From positions 255,795,533 to 255,859,532 of the forward strand of contig NC_081410.1 of NCBI RefSeq assembly GCF_030272615.1: a stretch of DNA of 64,000 bases, given 5' to 3'. Of the stretch, positions 1-10,968 are shown piece after piece. Position 1 is the first letter of the stretch, and every line of letters starts with the position of its first letter. The stretch comes from Cryptomeria japonica. Lineage: Eukaryota; Streptophyta; Pinopsida; Cupressales; Cupressaceae. The notes below the pieces were generated by a model, which was not told where the DNA came from, made no database searches, and saw only the letters and a list, made by a program, of their open reading frames with translations. Position numbers and translations under genes: made by a program.

Positions 1-371
1 AGATTATTTATCAATTTTTAATTTGTTTTTCAAGATTATCTCCAATTGATTTATTTTCTTAATTTTTAATTCTTTTTTGTCAATTAATTCTTTTTTTGAT
101 GATTTAATGGCAAATTGATTTATTTAATTAAATATGCTAGGATATTCAATAAAATAAATAGAATAATTGTTTAAAAATGATTTACTTGGAATGATCAATT
201 AATTAAATAAATATTTAATTAATATTGGTTGATTAATTTTCCATGTGACATTGATGATTTTAGAAATTAATTGTGTACTCAAGATTTATTTTATTGCCTT
301 TGGTTAGGACCTTGGTGACGTTGTTGAGATTAGGGGCTCATAGTTTAGATGACCATTTTTAGGGTATTACA
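1..371 (-). repeat. F-family LTR end (element extends off the left edge)
   Basis: This stretch matches 61610-61973 nearly base for base with small indels. The match ends at the same motif, GGGTATTACA, which on the minus strand reads TGTAATACCC, a normal LTR start. No polypurine tract adjoins it on the right (372 onward is unrelated), so 371 is probably the outer 5' LTR edge of an F-type element, or of a solo LTR, lying to the left. It is AT-rich with no ORF. Confidence 0.75.
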
Positions 372-1139
372 CTAACACATCAACTTATAAACATACTTTT
401 GACATTAGAAACAACAAATTTGCAATCCTAAGGAATCCTAATAGACCTACAAACCAAACTTATCTCATTAACCTAGTCATCTTCCATGTCGTTATCCTAA
501 TCATTTACATTCATTTCACCCTTTCTAAAATCAACCTTCCATTATCCCCTTTGGACTTAGTAAATCAATCATAATAAATCCACTAGTCAAATCCATCTTT
601 ACCAATCCCCAATCCTTATCCAATTTGAAACTCAACAAAGTTTATCTAGGTTCTAAATCAAAGTCTTGCTTTTATCATGATCCTTAATTAGTGTAGTTAT
701 TAAGAACTTGCCTATCTTAAGTATTGCACTTAATTAACCCTAATCATTGGGTTAAAATCCATAATAGCTATCTAATATTTCTTAGGAACTTTTCCAATCT
801 AAGTAAGAAAAGATATAAGCCAAATAAAAGTTCATCATTAAAGATTGACCTTATCCCATAAAAATTGAATCCAAAACAATCAAATCCAAAAACCAAATCC
901 AAATCCAACCCGATCCCCAATCAAATCAAACCTTAAACCCAAACTATCCAATCCAAATTGACCTAATGCAACTTTAATCCAACCTAATCCAAACCCAATA
1001 CAAAGTCCAAAGCTCATCCAAACCTTGATCCATTATCCTAAGTCCAAACCTTAGGTTCTAGTATCAAATCCACTTTAATTTTCCATACCTTAAATGTTTC
1101 CATGGTATGGTCTACACATGATCTACAAAGAAGAAATTA
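372..1139 (+). other. OE1 leader, no gene
   Basis: Rich in A and C, with many CCAAATCCAA-like runs (about 840-1040). I see no long ORF and no primer-binding site. It is probably the untranslated leader before gag, a usual feature of Tat-like elements. Confidence 0.5.
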
Positions 1140-2800
1140 ATGGATTCTCATACTAATGAGCTCCCTAATCCAAATCTCCCTTATGAGATGCATGAGTCAA
1201 ACCAATAGCAAGAGGTACTAGTAGATCAACCCAATGTATCCCCATTCTTATCCTCCATTATAAATGATGTATACAATCAAGAAATGTCAGAAAATCCAAT
1301 TAAGGCTAATCCAAGTGCCTTTTTGATGAACCTTGTTTGATATGGGGCTAGACTCCCCTCAAACTTTGACATGTTCATCCTCACCACTCTCACAATAGAT
1401 GAGTTCCTTCATACTAAACAATCAATCCTCACTTTCATTCTTCTACCTCTGTCACATAGTTCCATCCCCTCATCCACCACTAATCCACCTGTTTCATCCA
1501 CTTCCTTGAATAACATGGCTAATTTCATCCACACAAGTCTTCTACCCACAAGCATCACTCAAATATTGCAACCTCCTAACACCATTTCTACTACCACAAA
1601 ACATGTTCCCACATATTCATACCAATACATTTGTTTTAGCATTCCTCCCACCTCTAGCTACCATCCATCTACATCCACTCAAAACCATCAACATCATCCC
1701 CTTCACATGAAAAAATTACTTAGGAACCTAAAGGATGAACATCAAAAGAAATCATATACATTTGAAGAAATGTTTCCTTATCCTTTTGATAAATCAATTT
1801 TGTGGCTCCCTATCCTCTCAGTTTTGAAATTCCAAAATTTAAAAAATATAAAGGAAAGATAGATCCTATAAAACATGCCAAAGAATTATGTATACCTTTT
1901 CAAGAGGTCTCTTCTAGTGACGTCTACCTAAGAATACTCTCCCCAAAGAGTCTAGGAGGCCCAACTCTCACATAGTTCACTAAATTGCCACATGGATCTA
2001 TCAATTCATTTCTCAACCTAGAAGAAAATTGTGTGGCCCATTATAGGTGCAATATTGAGAGTGATGCATCCATTATGGACTATAATAACAAGAAAAGAGA
2101 TGGGGAACCTCTGCCAACTTTTTGCAAAGATGGTGTCACCATTTTAAGACATTTCCTTGGGAAATCCCCAAAGCACACGAAGTATAATTGGCCATCTTTA
2201 ACCTTGTCACCAAAATATCCTTCCAATTGCAAGCACAATGCCTTGAAGACTTTGAAGAATTCACTAAGAAAGGTCTATCCTTATAAAGGGTACTATTGGA
2301 ACAAGGTGTCATTAAACATTACCAAAAAGAGTCCCAAGGTTCATCTTCCAATGACAAGCCTAAGTTTTGAGTCAAGAACAAAATGTGTTAAATGATGGTG
2401 TGATAGATTCCAAATATGTCCAAATAATTCATGTACCATCCAATCCACCTCACAATCCCCTACCTGAACAAGATCAACCTAAACCCAACAACAATATTTT
2501 CACCACATGTAATCCACTTTGATCCAACACCTAAGAAAAGTGTGAGTACACACCTCTTGATCAACCTATTGATGTTGTTTATCAACAAATAGTCAAGGCC
2601 AACATGGTTCAATATCCTATCATACAACCCTATGATGAGAATCAACCTAAACCCGTTGGTACAATGACAATGAATATTGTGAATACCACTGTATTAAAGG
2701 TCATGACACTAATATAAATCTAAATAATTACATTCAAGACCTTATTGATAGAGGTGAGGTTGAGGTTGAAGGTGCTAAATCAAATACATCTAATTAAAAT
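1140..2800 (+). pseudogene. gag: OE1 gag (decayed)
   Basis: Structural polyprotein of a Ty3/gypsy element. A candidate ATG at 1140 opens a frame that soon meets a TAG after a Gln codon (near 1209). The PYPFDKSI segment (about 1775-1797) and the core beginning PHGSINSFLNLEE (1988 onward) are typical of the retrotransposon gag domain of Tat elements, but sit in frames broken by frameshifts between about 1800 and 1990. Near 2665-2700 a knuckle-like stretch, YCEYHCIKGHDT, remains, followed by an acidic Asp-Leu-Ile-Asp-Arg-Gly-Glu segment common at the end of such gags. Not translatable as it stands. Confidence 0.7.
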
Positions 2801-2923
2801 CTTAAGATTTATAAGGATTTATTCCCTAATCATTATAAAGAATAAGCTTCATCATTTCATTATGTACCCTATGATTACACCAACACTATCTCATCTTTTG
2901 ACTCTCTTGTTTGATAAATAGAG

Positions 2924-3892
2924 GTGATTGATGATCACATCAACACCATCACTATCAAAGGAGTTGATAATCTTACTACACCCCAAAGGGGGAGATTTTT
3001 TATCCAAGCATCATCTTCCCATTCTACCAATTACAATGTAACCACCCATAGAGGAAGGGTGATTATCCAAGGAGCCCCTCCTCCTCCTTCTTCCTTCCAC
3101 ATTCCATCCACATATCACTATAACATCCTCAATCACCTTAGAAAAAATCCTACACTAATGTCCATCCTTGAGCTACTCAAAACATTTCCCATTCACAAGG
3201 AAATCCTTGAAAAGGCTTTACTTGAGTCACGTGTCCCTGATAATATCAATGCCACCCAATTTAAAACCTTGATAGGAAACCTTACCACCCAAAATCACCT
3301 TGTCTTCACTTCCAAAGGTGTCTCATCCAATGATCGATCTTAGAATAAACCCCTTCACATTGAAGCTATTGTACATAAGCATAAAATCAAAAAAAAGTCC
3401 TTAGAGATGGTGGATCTAGTCTAAATTTGTGTTCATATAAGTTAATAAAACAATTATTATACCCTAAGAATATTATTGATTCAAAGGAAAAAATCACAAT
3501 AAAAGCATATGATGATGCAAAAAGAATCTCCAATGGTATGATCACATTACCTCTTCAAGTGAGCCCAATAGTATAGGAAACAACATGTCAAGTCTTAGAC
3601 CTTGATCTCCCATACAACATTCTCCTTGGTTGTCCTTGGATTCATTCCATCCAAGCAATTCCCTCTACTTACCATCAATTCCTTAAATTTCCATATAATG
3701 GTAAGGAAATCACAATCCCTGATAATCCACAACCCTTCCAATATTGTAAACTATTTGAAGGGAAACATATCCATCATTTCCCTCTCAACACCCTTTCTTC
3801 CACACCACCCATTGATAACTCCAATGTCGCCTCCACCTCCAATCCCACCCAATTTGAGATCAAGGTTAAGATTATTGACAATGTATGTGGAG
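2924..3892 (+). pseudogene. pro: OE1 gag-PRO linker and aspartic protease (interrupted by A)
   Basis: The 2924-3343 frame (139 codons) contains the YNILNHLRKNPTLMSILELL helix typical of the stretch before protease in Tat elements. The protease follows in another frame: the active-site region at about 3400-3440 reads VLRDGGSSLN, where Asp-Ser/Thr-Gly is expected, and the C-terminal motif LDLPYNILLG occurs near 3600-3630. The reading is cut at 3892 by element A and resumes at 9082 after a 94-bp duplicated segment. Both the DGG active site and the frameshifts indicate a dead enzyme. Confidence 0.7.
3799..3892 (+). repeat. 94-bp flanking duplication, left copy
   Basis: Identical by eye to 8988-9081, starting TCCACACCACCC and ending TGTATGTGGAG. 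It is OE1 protease-region sequence duplicated on both sides of insertion A, far longer than the 5-bp target duplication made by a copia integrase. Confidence 0.9.
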
Positions 3893-3894
3893 AA

Positions 3895-4700
3895 TGTTGG
3901 CATATGGACACTCCAATGAGACATTGTGTGTGGTTGAAGGTTTTGTCATTGATGGCAACCTTGCAATCCTATGGCACTGGCAAGACATTCTACCGGCAAA
4001 GCATTATTAAAGAAAGACAGTGCACCGGTATCAGCAAAACCACTTTACATCGACACTGGCATTGGCACAAAAGAAAAGATGTATACCAGCACAAAGGCTG
4101 ACAGGATTTTTGATATGTAATATTTTGATTATTATTGCAAGCCGACTTGGCAAATTGTAAAATGACTCTTGTATATAAAAGAGATCATTATAGACATTTG
4201 TAAGGATAGGCAGGCGAGCATAAAGAAAATTATTAGACAGATCTAATGTGCAAATTATAGGTCAAGGGTATATGTAAAGAATAGAGCAAGAACTGGTACT
4301 GAATCTAGCATTGAAGATGCTATTATAAAGCAGTACAGAATATTGGATTAGCATAATCCTCATTGTAAGTCAATGTGACTTCTCATTGAGCAGTGTGCTC
4401 TAGGCAATTGGCCTTCCTGCATGTGTAAGCCCCTATTGTAAGTAATATTCTCTTATTGGCCAGTAAGTGAATATTGTGGGTCACAAATCCCACCGACGTT
4501 TTTCCCACACCGGATTTCCTCGTTAAACATCTTGTGTTATGGTGTTCTTTTCATGTGGATGTTTTTTATTTTGTTTATTACATTAATTCTTGCATATCAA
4601 TACACTGTTACTTTATGTTCTGCATGATTTTAAGAAAATTTCATTATCGGTCAGATACTAATTCACCCCCCCCCTCTTAGTATCTGTGGGAACCCTAACA
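3895..4700 (+). repeat. LTR of A, inverted relative to the A body
   Basis: Begins TGTTGGCATATGG and ends GGAACCCTAACA, so it has TG...CA termini (806 bp). Element B in its own sense ends its LTR TAACA followed by AT and a TGGTATC primer site; here TAACA is followed by ATTG, the first bases expected of such a site, and then abruptly by a reversed PPT region. On the minus strand the order of blocks (G-run hairpin, an ACGAGGAAATCCGG-like block, GCCTAGAGCACACTGCTC, GACTTACAA) is the order seen on the plus strand of B's LTR, although B's body is minus. So this LTR is in plus sense while the body of A is in minus sense. Confidence 0.7.
4652..4686. repeat. G-run hairpin in LTR of A
   Basis: Perfect 10-bp arms CAGATACTAA (4652-4661) and TTAGTATCTG (4677-4686) enclose a 15-nt loop holding a run of nine C (nine G on the minus strand). 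Counterparts occur at 32533-32566, 38244-38274 and about 46623-46651. Confidence 0.75.
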
Positions 4701-4722
4701 ATTGAAAAATCTCCCCCTTTGG
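4701..4722 (-). promoter_or_regulatory. PPT-like tract of A next to a primer-site remnant
   Basis: On the minus strand this reads AAAGGGGGAGATTTTT then CAAT and the LTR. AAAGGGGGAGATT is the same polypurine tract that lies next to the LTRs of B (33752 onward) and C (47994 onward). The CAAT, read on plus as ATTG, looks like the beginning of an iMet-type primer site, so this is the breakpoint of the inversion. Confidence 0.6.
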
Positions 4723-4904
4723 CATTGATGGCAACACTCATGAGAAATTCCAAAAAGATGTCCAAAAATGTGTAGACAAAAAATTTACCAAAAAATGAGT
4801 GACTCCCCCTGGGCATATGATCCCTGTGTTTTGAATTTTCTCATCCTACTACTCCCCCTTTGGCATCAATGACAAAGGTTGTCAAGATGTTAGTAGAGTT
4901 TGTA

Positions 4905-7900
4905 GTTATACCGGTCCATAACCTCAACCTTGTAGTTGGGTAGTTATTATTTGAAAAAGATCACCCTAAATCAATTTTATACTATCCATAAACTTTTTGC
5001 TATCTTTTATTGTTGTTTCAGTTCTCTTCACAGTGCTGGTGAGATACTGCAATTGCTCTATCGGTGTTTTACTTCTCGGTGTTAATGCCTCTGAGATTTA
5101 CTTCCATAGAGATGCTAGATAATCCAATCTTGGACTCAGTTTAGATCTCAAGTATTTTGCCTTATTTATTATTGTCTCTTTCTCTTTCTCCTATTTAAGT
5201 AATTTTGTCTCAAAATTTGCTAACTTATCTTCAAAAATAGATAATGAATCTGGTGAGTTGACAAAATTGTCTGCAAACTTGTTTATCTCTTCCTGTGTCT
5301 TGCTTATCTTCTTGTCTATATCTATAGTCAGGAAGTTTGTTTTGCATGTTTCTTTGTACAGGTTTTTGTACTCTTTTAACAAACTACATAGTTCCGGTAG
5401 AAGTGTCAAAATCTCTGTTACACTTTATATTCTTCCTCAAAGATTTTCTGTTTCTCCTTTTCTACAATGTCCTTTACAGATTCTACCTTTATTTGCTCAA
5501 TATTTCTAGAAATGTATTTACACAGTGTATCCAACTATCCTAAAGAATCTTTATTATCTATATTACAATTAGGAGCTATTGTTTTCAAAATTGGTATTGA
5601 ATCATCTATTGCTTTGTAAGCTTGTGAACTATAGTCAGCTATTTTCTTGATGGATTCAAGTAATACCTCAGTCACATTTGTTGACCTTGATGGTGACCCA
5701 ACAAACTGAGTATCGGTCGAAGTGACCATGCTTGTATTGACCTCTGGCAGGTCAGTTTGTGTTTGCATTTCCTTTAGCACCGGTTTTCCTGCTTCATTTC
5801 TTATTGGTGGCATCTCTTCTGGAGTCTTTAGCTCTGTCGGTTTCTCTGTTTGTGCTTCAGATTCCATCTTTTTCCCTATGTCCACTGTCGGTTTCTCTAT
5901 ATTTCCTATTACCGGAGGCTCTTTGGCCATATCTGATTTTTCACTTGGGTCTTTATCAACTGTTATGTTGATCTTTTGGGTATCAACATTTATAGTGAAT
6001 AGGACTTCAAGATTTGTATTGCTATCCTCTACATCCATGCTTTCAATTTCCGGTTGGTTTTCAGGGATTGTAATTTTTGCAGGGGGAGGTAGGTTATCTT
6101 TAATCTTTATACTTGGAGGTCCACCAACTTTCCCTTTCCCTTTGTCCTTATCCTTCTAATATACCTTAATAGGCTTGGGATTCCTATATTCTTCTTGTTT
6201 TTCTTTTTCAACCAAAAATATGTCCCAACCATCTTCTGTTTCCTCTGAAACCTCTGTAACTCTACTTGCCATCAGTGAAATTTGCCAGTGTGCAGTGGAA
6301 AAAATTGTCCGGTTAGCCTGAGCTATCGGATCATCAATTTCTTTTGGGGAGTTTACCGGATATATAGCAAGTAGTTTTTCTATTTTTTATTTTCTTGTCC
6401 AGTTCAATTACTCCTTGCCTTCTGGCCTCAAGTCTTTTGTATAAGTCATCAGGAATTTCATTTATGACTTGCATCAAAACCTTTTAAACATGTCCATGTG
6501 TAGTATTACACTCTCCTCAACTTGCCCTTTCTCATCAGCCGATAGAGTGTCATAAATTTTCTTTATGTTCTTCAGTTTTCCTTCCTCTGTGATCTCATTT
6601 AACAAAATGTCTAGAGGTGCCAAGTCAGTTTTTGCCATTTTCTTTTTCTTAGGAGTCAGCATCCTTTTAGGTGTGACCTTTCTGACAGGAGATCTCATAG
6701 CTTGTTGCTTCTGCCTTGTCCTTCTAGGTGAAGGACTGGTTGCCGGTGAGGGGTCTCTTTTCCTAACAACTCTTTTAAAAGTTGCTGGCATATCTCCTTC
6801 TGAGGAAGAACCTACCGGTGATAGATGAGCTTCAGGTTGTGGGGCTGCCAACTCATCTTCAGTTATGCTGGTTTTCTTTAATACATCTTCCTTAATGGCT
6901 TTTGCTTGTCTAGATCCTTTCCTCACAAATGCCTCAACCTTTTTCACTCTTTTCTTTGATTGAATTTGGCTTTCTATGGTTTCAGCAATACCAAATATTT
7001 CTTCTTTAGGTTCATTGGGGGCTTCCAGAAGTGCTTTGGCATAAGTTTCAATTATGTGGTCATCTGTTTCATAGCCCATTTTTGTTACCCAGATTGTCCC
7101 GGGGATGACTGCTTCCATCCATATTTCATCCTTTTTGATAACAAAACATATATCATCTTTGTATTTGTCTACAATCTTCTATGATAACCTTGTCCTTTTC
7201 TTCATTTTTGTCTTTAGTGCTTGGAAAAAGTCATGAATGTTGTTTTCCTTATTCTCACCCATGGTATTGAACAGTTCTATCAGTTGCTTTCCTACTGGTA
7301 TATCATATCCGAATTCTTTATATCCTATACCGGGAACTTGTTTTGTTATATGAAGCATTAGACACACTTACAGATTTCCAAATCTGAAGGTTCCTTTCTT
7401 ATCCTTCTTTATCTTTCCAAGGTTGTCTATCAGTTCATCCTTTAGCCATTCACAGATGTCAATTTTTGCATTGTTGGTTATTATGTCATAAGCACTCTTG
7501 ATGCATAAACTTGAAACTGAGTTGAGTCTATTGGCATGAGTGGCTTTGTAACCTAATACCATGCTTATGAATCTCATGTTTGTATCCTTTACATCATTAA
7601 CCCTTAAAGATCTTTTATCAGATGTTGCACCTATTAGGTCAATGACTAAATCATTTGAAACTTTCTTATTTTTATCTGGTCTTTTACCGGTGGCTGGTAA
7701 CCCTGTGACAACCTTTACCGCTTGCTTGGTGATCTTATGAATTGTATCTAACCAGAAAAATTCTCCATGAACTCTCCTTAATACTATCCTAATCACATCC
7801 TTAGGAAATTCAGGAATACTAAGGATTTCTATGAATCCTAGGGTTTCAATGATTTTGTGTTCAACTTTGATATTGTCGGTATCATCACATATCTTGGTTT

Positions 7901-8189
7901 TGTACATGGTTTTGATTTCCTCATCTCCTAGCTCTTCAATATTGCAGTGAATATACATTCTAGGGTCTTCAGCATATACAACACCTTTAGGGATTTGAGA
8001 GAATGCACCTAAGGTATCATCTTTCTTTGCTATTTCGGGGACCAACTGAAATACAAGCCTAGGTCTTTTAATTACTTCCACAATAGTAGGGTTCACTATG
8101 TATTCAATTGTAGAGGTGGATGCCATGATAAAATACCTTTTTCTATCTTGGATGAATGATTGCTTGGAGTGTGCTTGCTTCTTGCTCAA
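4905..8189 (-). pseudogene. A long non-pol ORF (unknown protein)
   Basis: I do not recognise the protein. Pieces at 8189-7368, 7367-7179, 7118-6474 and 6038-5535 all share one frame and are separated by stops (TAA after Asn-Leu near 7370, TAG after Arg-Leu-Ser near 7177, TAG after Val-Tyr near 6158). Two compensating frameshifts lie near 6485 and 6375, and a further shift near 5410 leads into a coiled-coil tail ending near 4910. The intact form would be roughly 1,000-1,090 residues. The N-terminal 270 residues look like a folded globular region; about 6600-6800 encodes a basic Ser/Pro/Arg/Lys segment (PSPRRTRQ, PKKKKMAK) that resembles a nuclear localisation or DNA-binding tail; the remainder is acidic and Lys/Glu-rich. 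It lies just after gag, where pol would be expected. Confidence 0.6.
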
Positions 8190-8428
8190 AATGCCTTAGC
8201 TCAGAAATCTTCATGCTCTCTGAAAGTTTGAAATCATGGTGAAATGAAATGGAGCCAAAACCTTATTTTTGAAAGTCTTTTTCGCTACCCACCACATTAA
8301 TTGCTTGTCGGTAATGTATTCACTTAACTTTATTTGTCGATAATAAGTGATTTTCAACTTCTTTTCTCTAACTGAGGGAATAATAGCACATGTGTCATTA
8401 GATTGCCAAACCCTCAAGATAATTTTCT

Positions 8429-8987
8429 TCAATTAGATGAAGAACTTCCTACCAGTGAAGCACTGCTCTGTCCTATCGGTGGAGCATCACATTGTCCTGC
8501 CGGTGGAGCATTTGTTGGTTCTATTGATGGAGGAGTATTCCCAATATTTAGATCAGCTTTTCTAATCCATTGCTTTGAGAATTCTTGCTTAACCTCTTCA
8601 ACCTTTTCTTTACCTTTCAAGCTAGTACTTTTGTTGTCTACCGGTGTACCTTTACTTCTACAAAATTTAGCAATATGACCAATCTTGTTACATGCATAAC
8701 AAGTTACATTATTTTTCTGAATAGCTTTCCTATAACCTATGCCAGTTTGAGTTTTGCATTGATTTGATAAATGTCCAAATATCCCACAAACATAACATCT
8801 TACATTCATTCTGCAGTTTTTAGAGTTATGACCAACTTTGTTGTATTTGGAGAATTGACTGGTGGGAGGATTGATATTCTGATAATTCCTAGATCTACAT
8901 GCGTTTGCCCTATGACCATATTTATTATAGTTAAAGCAGTTTCCATTGAATTTATAAGTATTAGGAGGTCTTACCGGTTTGTTGTGA
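8429..8987 (-). pseudogene. gag: A gag with four zinc knuckles (5'-truncated)
   Basis: The nucleocapsid end of a copia-like gag, with four successive knuckle units. The two distal ones are intact C-X2-C-X4-H-X4-C (CYVCGIFGHLSNQC and CYACNKIGHIAKFC). The first has one Cys replaced by Tyr and the second has lost both leading Cys. A Pro/Ala/Gly-rich tail follows. The open frame continues to an ATG at 9088, but everything right of 8987 is antisense OE1 sequence, so that start is spurious and the gag is broken at its N-terminal side. Only the tail half of a normal gag remains. Confidence 0.8.
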
Positions 8988-9081
8988 TCCACACCACCCA
9001 TTGATAACTCCAATGTCGCCTCCACCTCCAATCCCACCCAATTTGAGATCAAGGTTAAGATTATTGACAATGTATGTGGAG
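8988..9081 (+). repeat. 94-bp flanking duplication, right copy
   Basis: Identical to 3799-3892. OE1 continues from here into GATACACTC at 9082. The absence of visible differences between copies suggests the A insertion is young relative to OE1 decay. Confidence 0.9.
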
Positions 9082-9960
9082 GATACACTCTTCAAAATAC
9101 ACTCCATGTGGGACATCTCCCTACCTCTCCTAAGTCTTATGGGAGACCTAAAGAGATTGAAATTATTAAAAAAAAAAATTATTTAACATGAGAAGAATGC
9201 CTTTCAATAGTGTGGTCCATTAGATGAATAAAGTATTGAATAATATGTCACCTCATGGATCTATAGAGAAGAGAATGAAGAACCCATCAATATCCCAAAG
9301 GAAAAGCATCCTAAGGCATCAACTGTTGTGGAAAAAATAGGATATCAAGGACATGAACTAGGGTCTAAAGAACAAGAAAGAAAAGAGATGATTCCACCTA
9401 TGTATTACAAATATATCAGAGGCTTGGGTTACTTCCCAAAACCTAAGTTAACCCTCATAGGTGCTCCAACAACTCATATTTTTGATGTTGATGACTCTGA
9501 TGAAGAGGAATTCTATGAAGTGCCTTTTAGATACCCTAATGACCTCTTCTCTAATACCCACTTCTACACTATCACTCCCTCTACCTTTAGTTTAATCTTA
9601 TGATTGTATACTCGATTTCATCGATTGGGGCCAACAAGGATTGTATTCTCTTAACATTTACACTGATGATAATGCCTCTTTGGCACTCCTAGAGATGCAA
9701 AATATTGAAGATCACACTATTGTTTATGGGATCCAACTCAATGAGAATGCATACTTTGATATCCAAGTCAACTCCCTTAGTAAAAAAAAAGAAAATAAAA
9801 AATAAGTCCCTTAGTGAAAACCTTAATGAGGAAGTATCAGACAGAGAAAAAGTAAAAAGAAATGACATATCCACTAATTAAAACATGTATCAAGCACTAG
9901 AGGATGAGGGAATTAACTTGCCTATCATATTTCCCCAACAACAAGAAAAAATAATCAATC
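9082..9960 (+). pseudogene. OE1 PRO-RT linker with G-patch-like motif
   Basis: After the duplicated segment the protease C-terminal region continues (TLHVGHLP... near 9083-9110), then a poly-A frameshift at about 9168-9177. The frame at 9328-9603 (91 codons) contains KIGYQGHELGSKEQ, a Gly-rich stretch resembling a G-patch, followed by an acidic DVDDSDEEEFYEVPF segment. Such a Gly-rich motif between protease and RT occurs in related plant gypsy elements. 9604-9960 holds only a decayed spacer with stops. Probably part of the pol polyprotein. Confidence 0.5.
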
Positions 9961-10935
9961 TTGATTGAAGAAACTAAGATAGTCAATCTTGGGACAAGTG
10001 AAGATTCAAAGAATACTCTCATCACTAAAACTCCCAGTGACCAAGAAAAGAAGAACATCATAGCCTTTCTCAAAGATACAAAACAAAAATTTGCATGGTC
10101 ATATGCCAATATGCCAAGTTTGGACCCTTACCTTATGGTTCACCACCTTGCTATGCATCCTCATGCAAAATCTATTAAGTAGAAATGGAGAAAGATGCAT
10201 CCACAAATTGCCCTCTTGGTTAAAGCAGAGTCGCATAAAATGTTAGACATCATATTTATTCAACCTATAGACTAATCCAGAATGGGTCTCAAATACAGTA
10301 CCCGTTGGCAAACTAGTTGGGGGCACCTGTATCTGCACAAATTTTAGAGATCTCAATAAATAATTCCCTAAGGATGATGAAATCCCTTTGCCTAATATTA
10401 ACATGATAGTGGACCTTATAGTTGGGCATGATATTCTCTCATTAATGGATGGCTTTTTAGGTTATAATCAAATTAAAATAGCCATAAAATATCAACACAA
10501 GACAATCTTCACCACTCCATGTGGGAACATTTTTCTATCAAGTTATACTCTTTGGATTGAAGAATGATGATGCCAGATATCAGAGAGCTATGAATAAAAA
10601 TTTTCATGACCTTCTACATGATATCATTGAAGATTATGTAGATGACCTCCTCAACAAATCAAAAACAAGAGAGGGTCATATTGTTGTATCAACCAAAAAA
10701 ATTTAAAGATTTGAGAAATAAAAATTGTGCCTCAATCCTATGAAATGTATCTTCAAGGTCACTTCAGGAAAACTCCTAGGTTTTATTGTTTCAAGACATG
10801 GCATCGAGATCGACCCTACAAAGGTTAAAGTTATCATGGAAATTTTGCCTCCTATAAATCTCAAATAGATTCACAGTCTTCAAGGTAAGCTTCAGTTTAT
10901 CAACCTATTCATTGCCTAGCTCACAGAGGAGATAA
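9961..10935 (+). pseudogene. pol: OE1 reverse transcriptase (decayed)
   Basis: Ty3/gypsy RT. The entry region KFAWSYANMPSLDPYLMVHHL (9961-10182 frame) is typical of the Tat/Athila branch. The catalytic box is present as EDYVDDLLNKS at about 10631-10665, so the YxDD motif itself survives. The thumb region (CLNPMKCIF..., SGKLLGFIVS) continues to about 10830, and the connection helix LQGKLQFIN...LTEEIK ends at 10935. In between are stops and a frameshift near 10530. RT is interrupted here by a SINE-like sequence and G; the next residues (NALTHLLQKDIKFQ) resume at about 31495. Confidence 0.75.
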
Positions 10936-10968
10936 AGAGGGGGGTCGATGGTTTGATCTCATGGGTCA
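10936..10968 (+). mobile_element. SINE-like insert, left part (split by G)
   Basis: OE1 pol is collinear from 10935 to about 31487, so the sequence between, minus G, is an extra insertion of roughly 300 bp. This part begins with a G-run and contains GGTCGATGGTTTGATCTC, similar to a pol III B box (GGTTCRANNCC). G inserted into it at GGTCA (10964-10968). Confidence 0.4.
10964..10968. repeat. Target-site duplication of G, left (GGTCA)
   Basis: GGTCA here and GGTCA at 31210-31214 directly abut the TG and CA termini of G. A 5-bp duplication is the normal size for this class. Confidence 0.85.

Larger units (their letters stand above)
3893..8987 (-). mobile_element. A: rearranged, pol-less copia-like element
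   Basis: A 5,095-bp insertion in OE1. From right to left on the minus strand it has a zinc-knuckle gag (cut at 8987), a long non-pol ORF, a 3' untranslated stretch with repeated AAAGGGGGAG tracts, and one LTR at 3895-4700. No RT, RNase H or integrase is visible, so it looks non-autonomous. There is no LTR at the right end. The LTR present is in the opposite orientation to the body (see its entry), and the flanks are a 94-bp duplication rather than a 5-bp one. I infer an aberrant cDNA captured at a break rather than normal integration. Confidence 0.7.

Noticed and set aside
10936-10968. A tRNA gene at the B-box-like sequence
   Set aside because: No cloverleaf can be drawn and no A box is present at the right distance.
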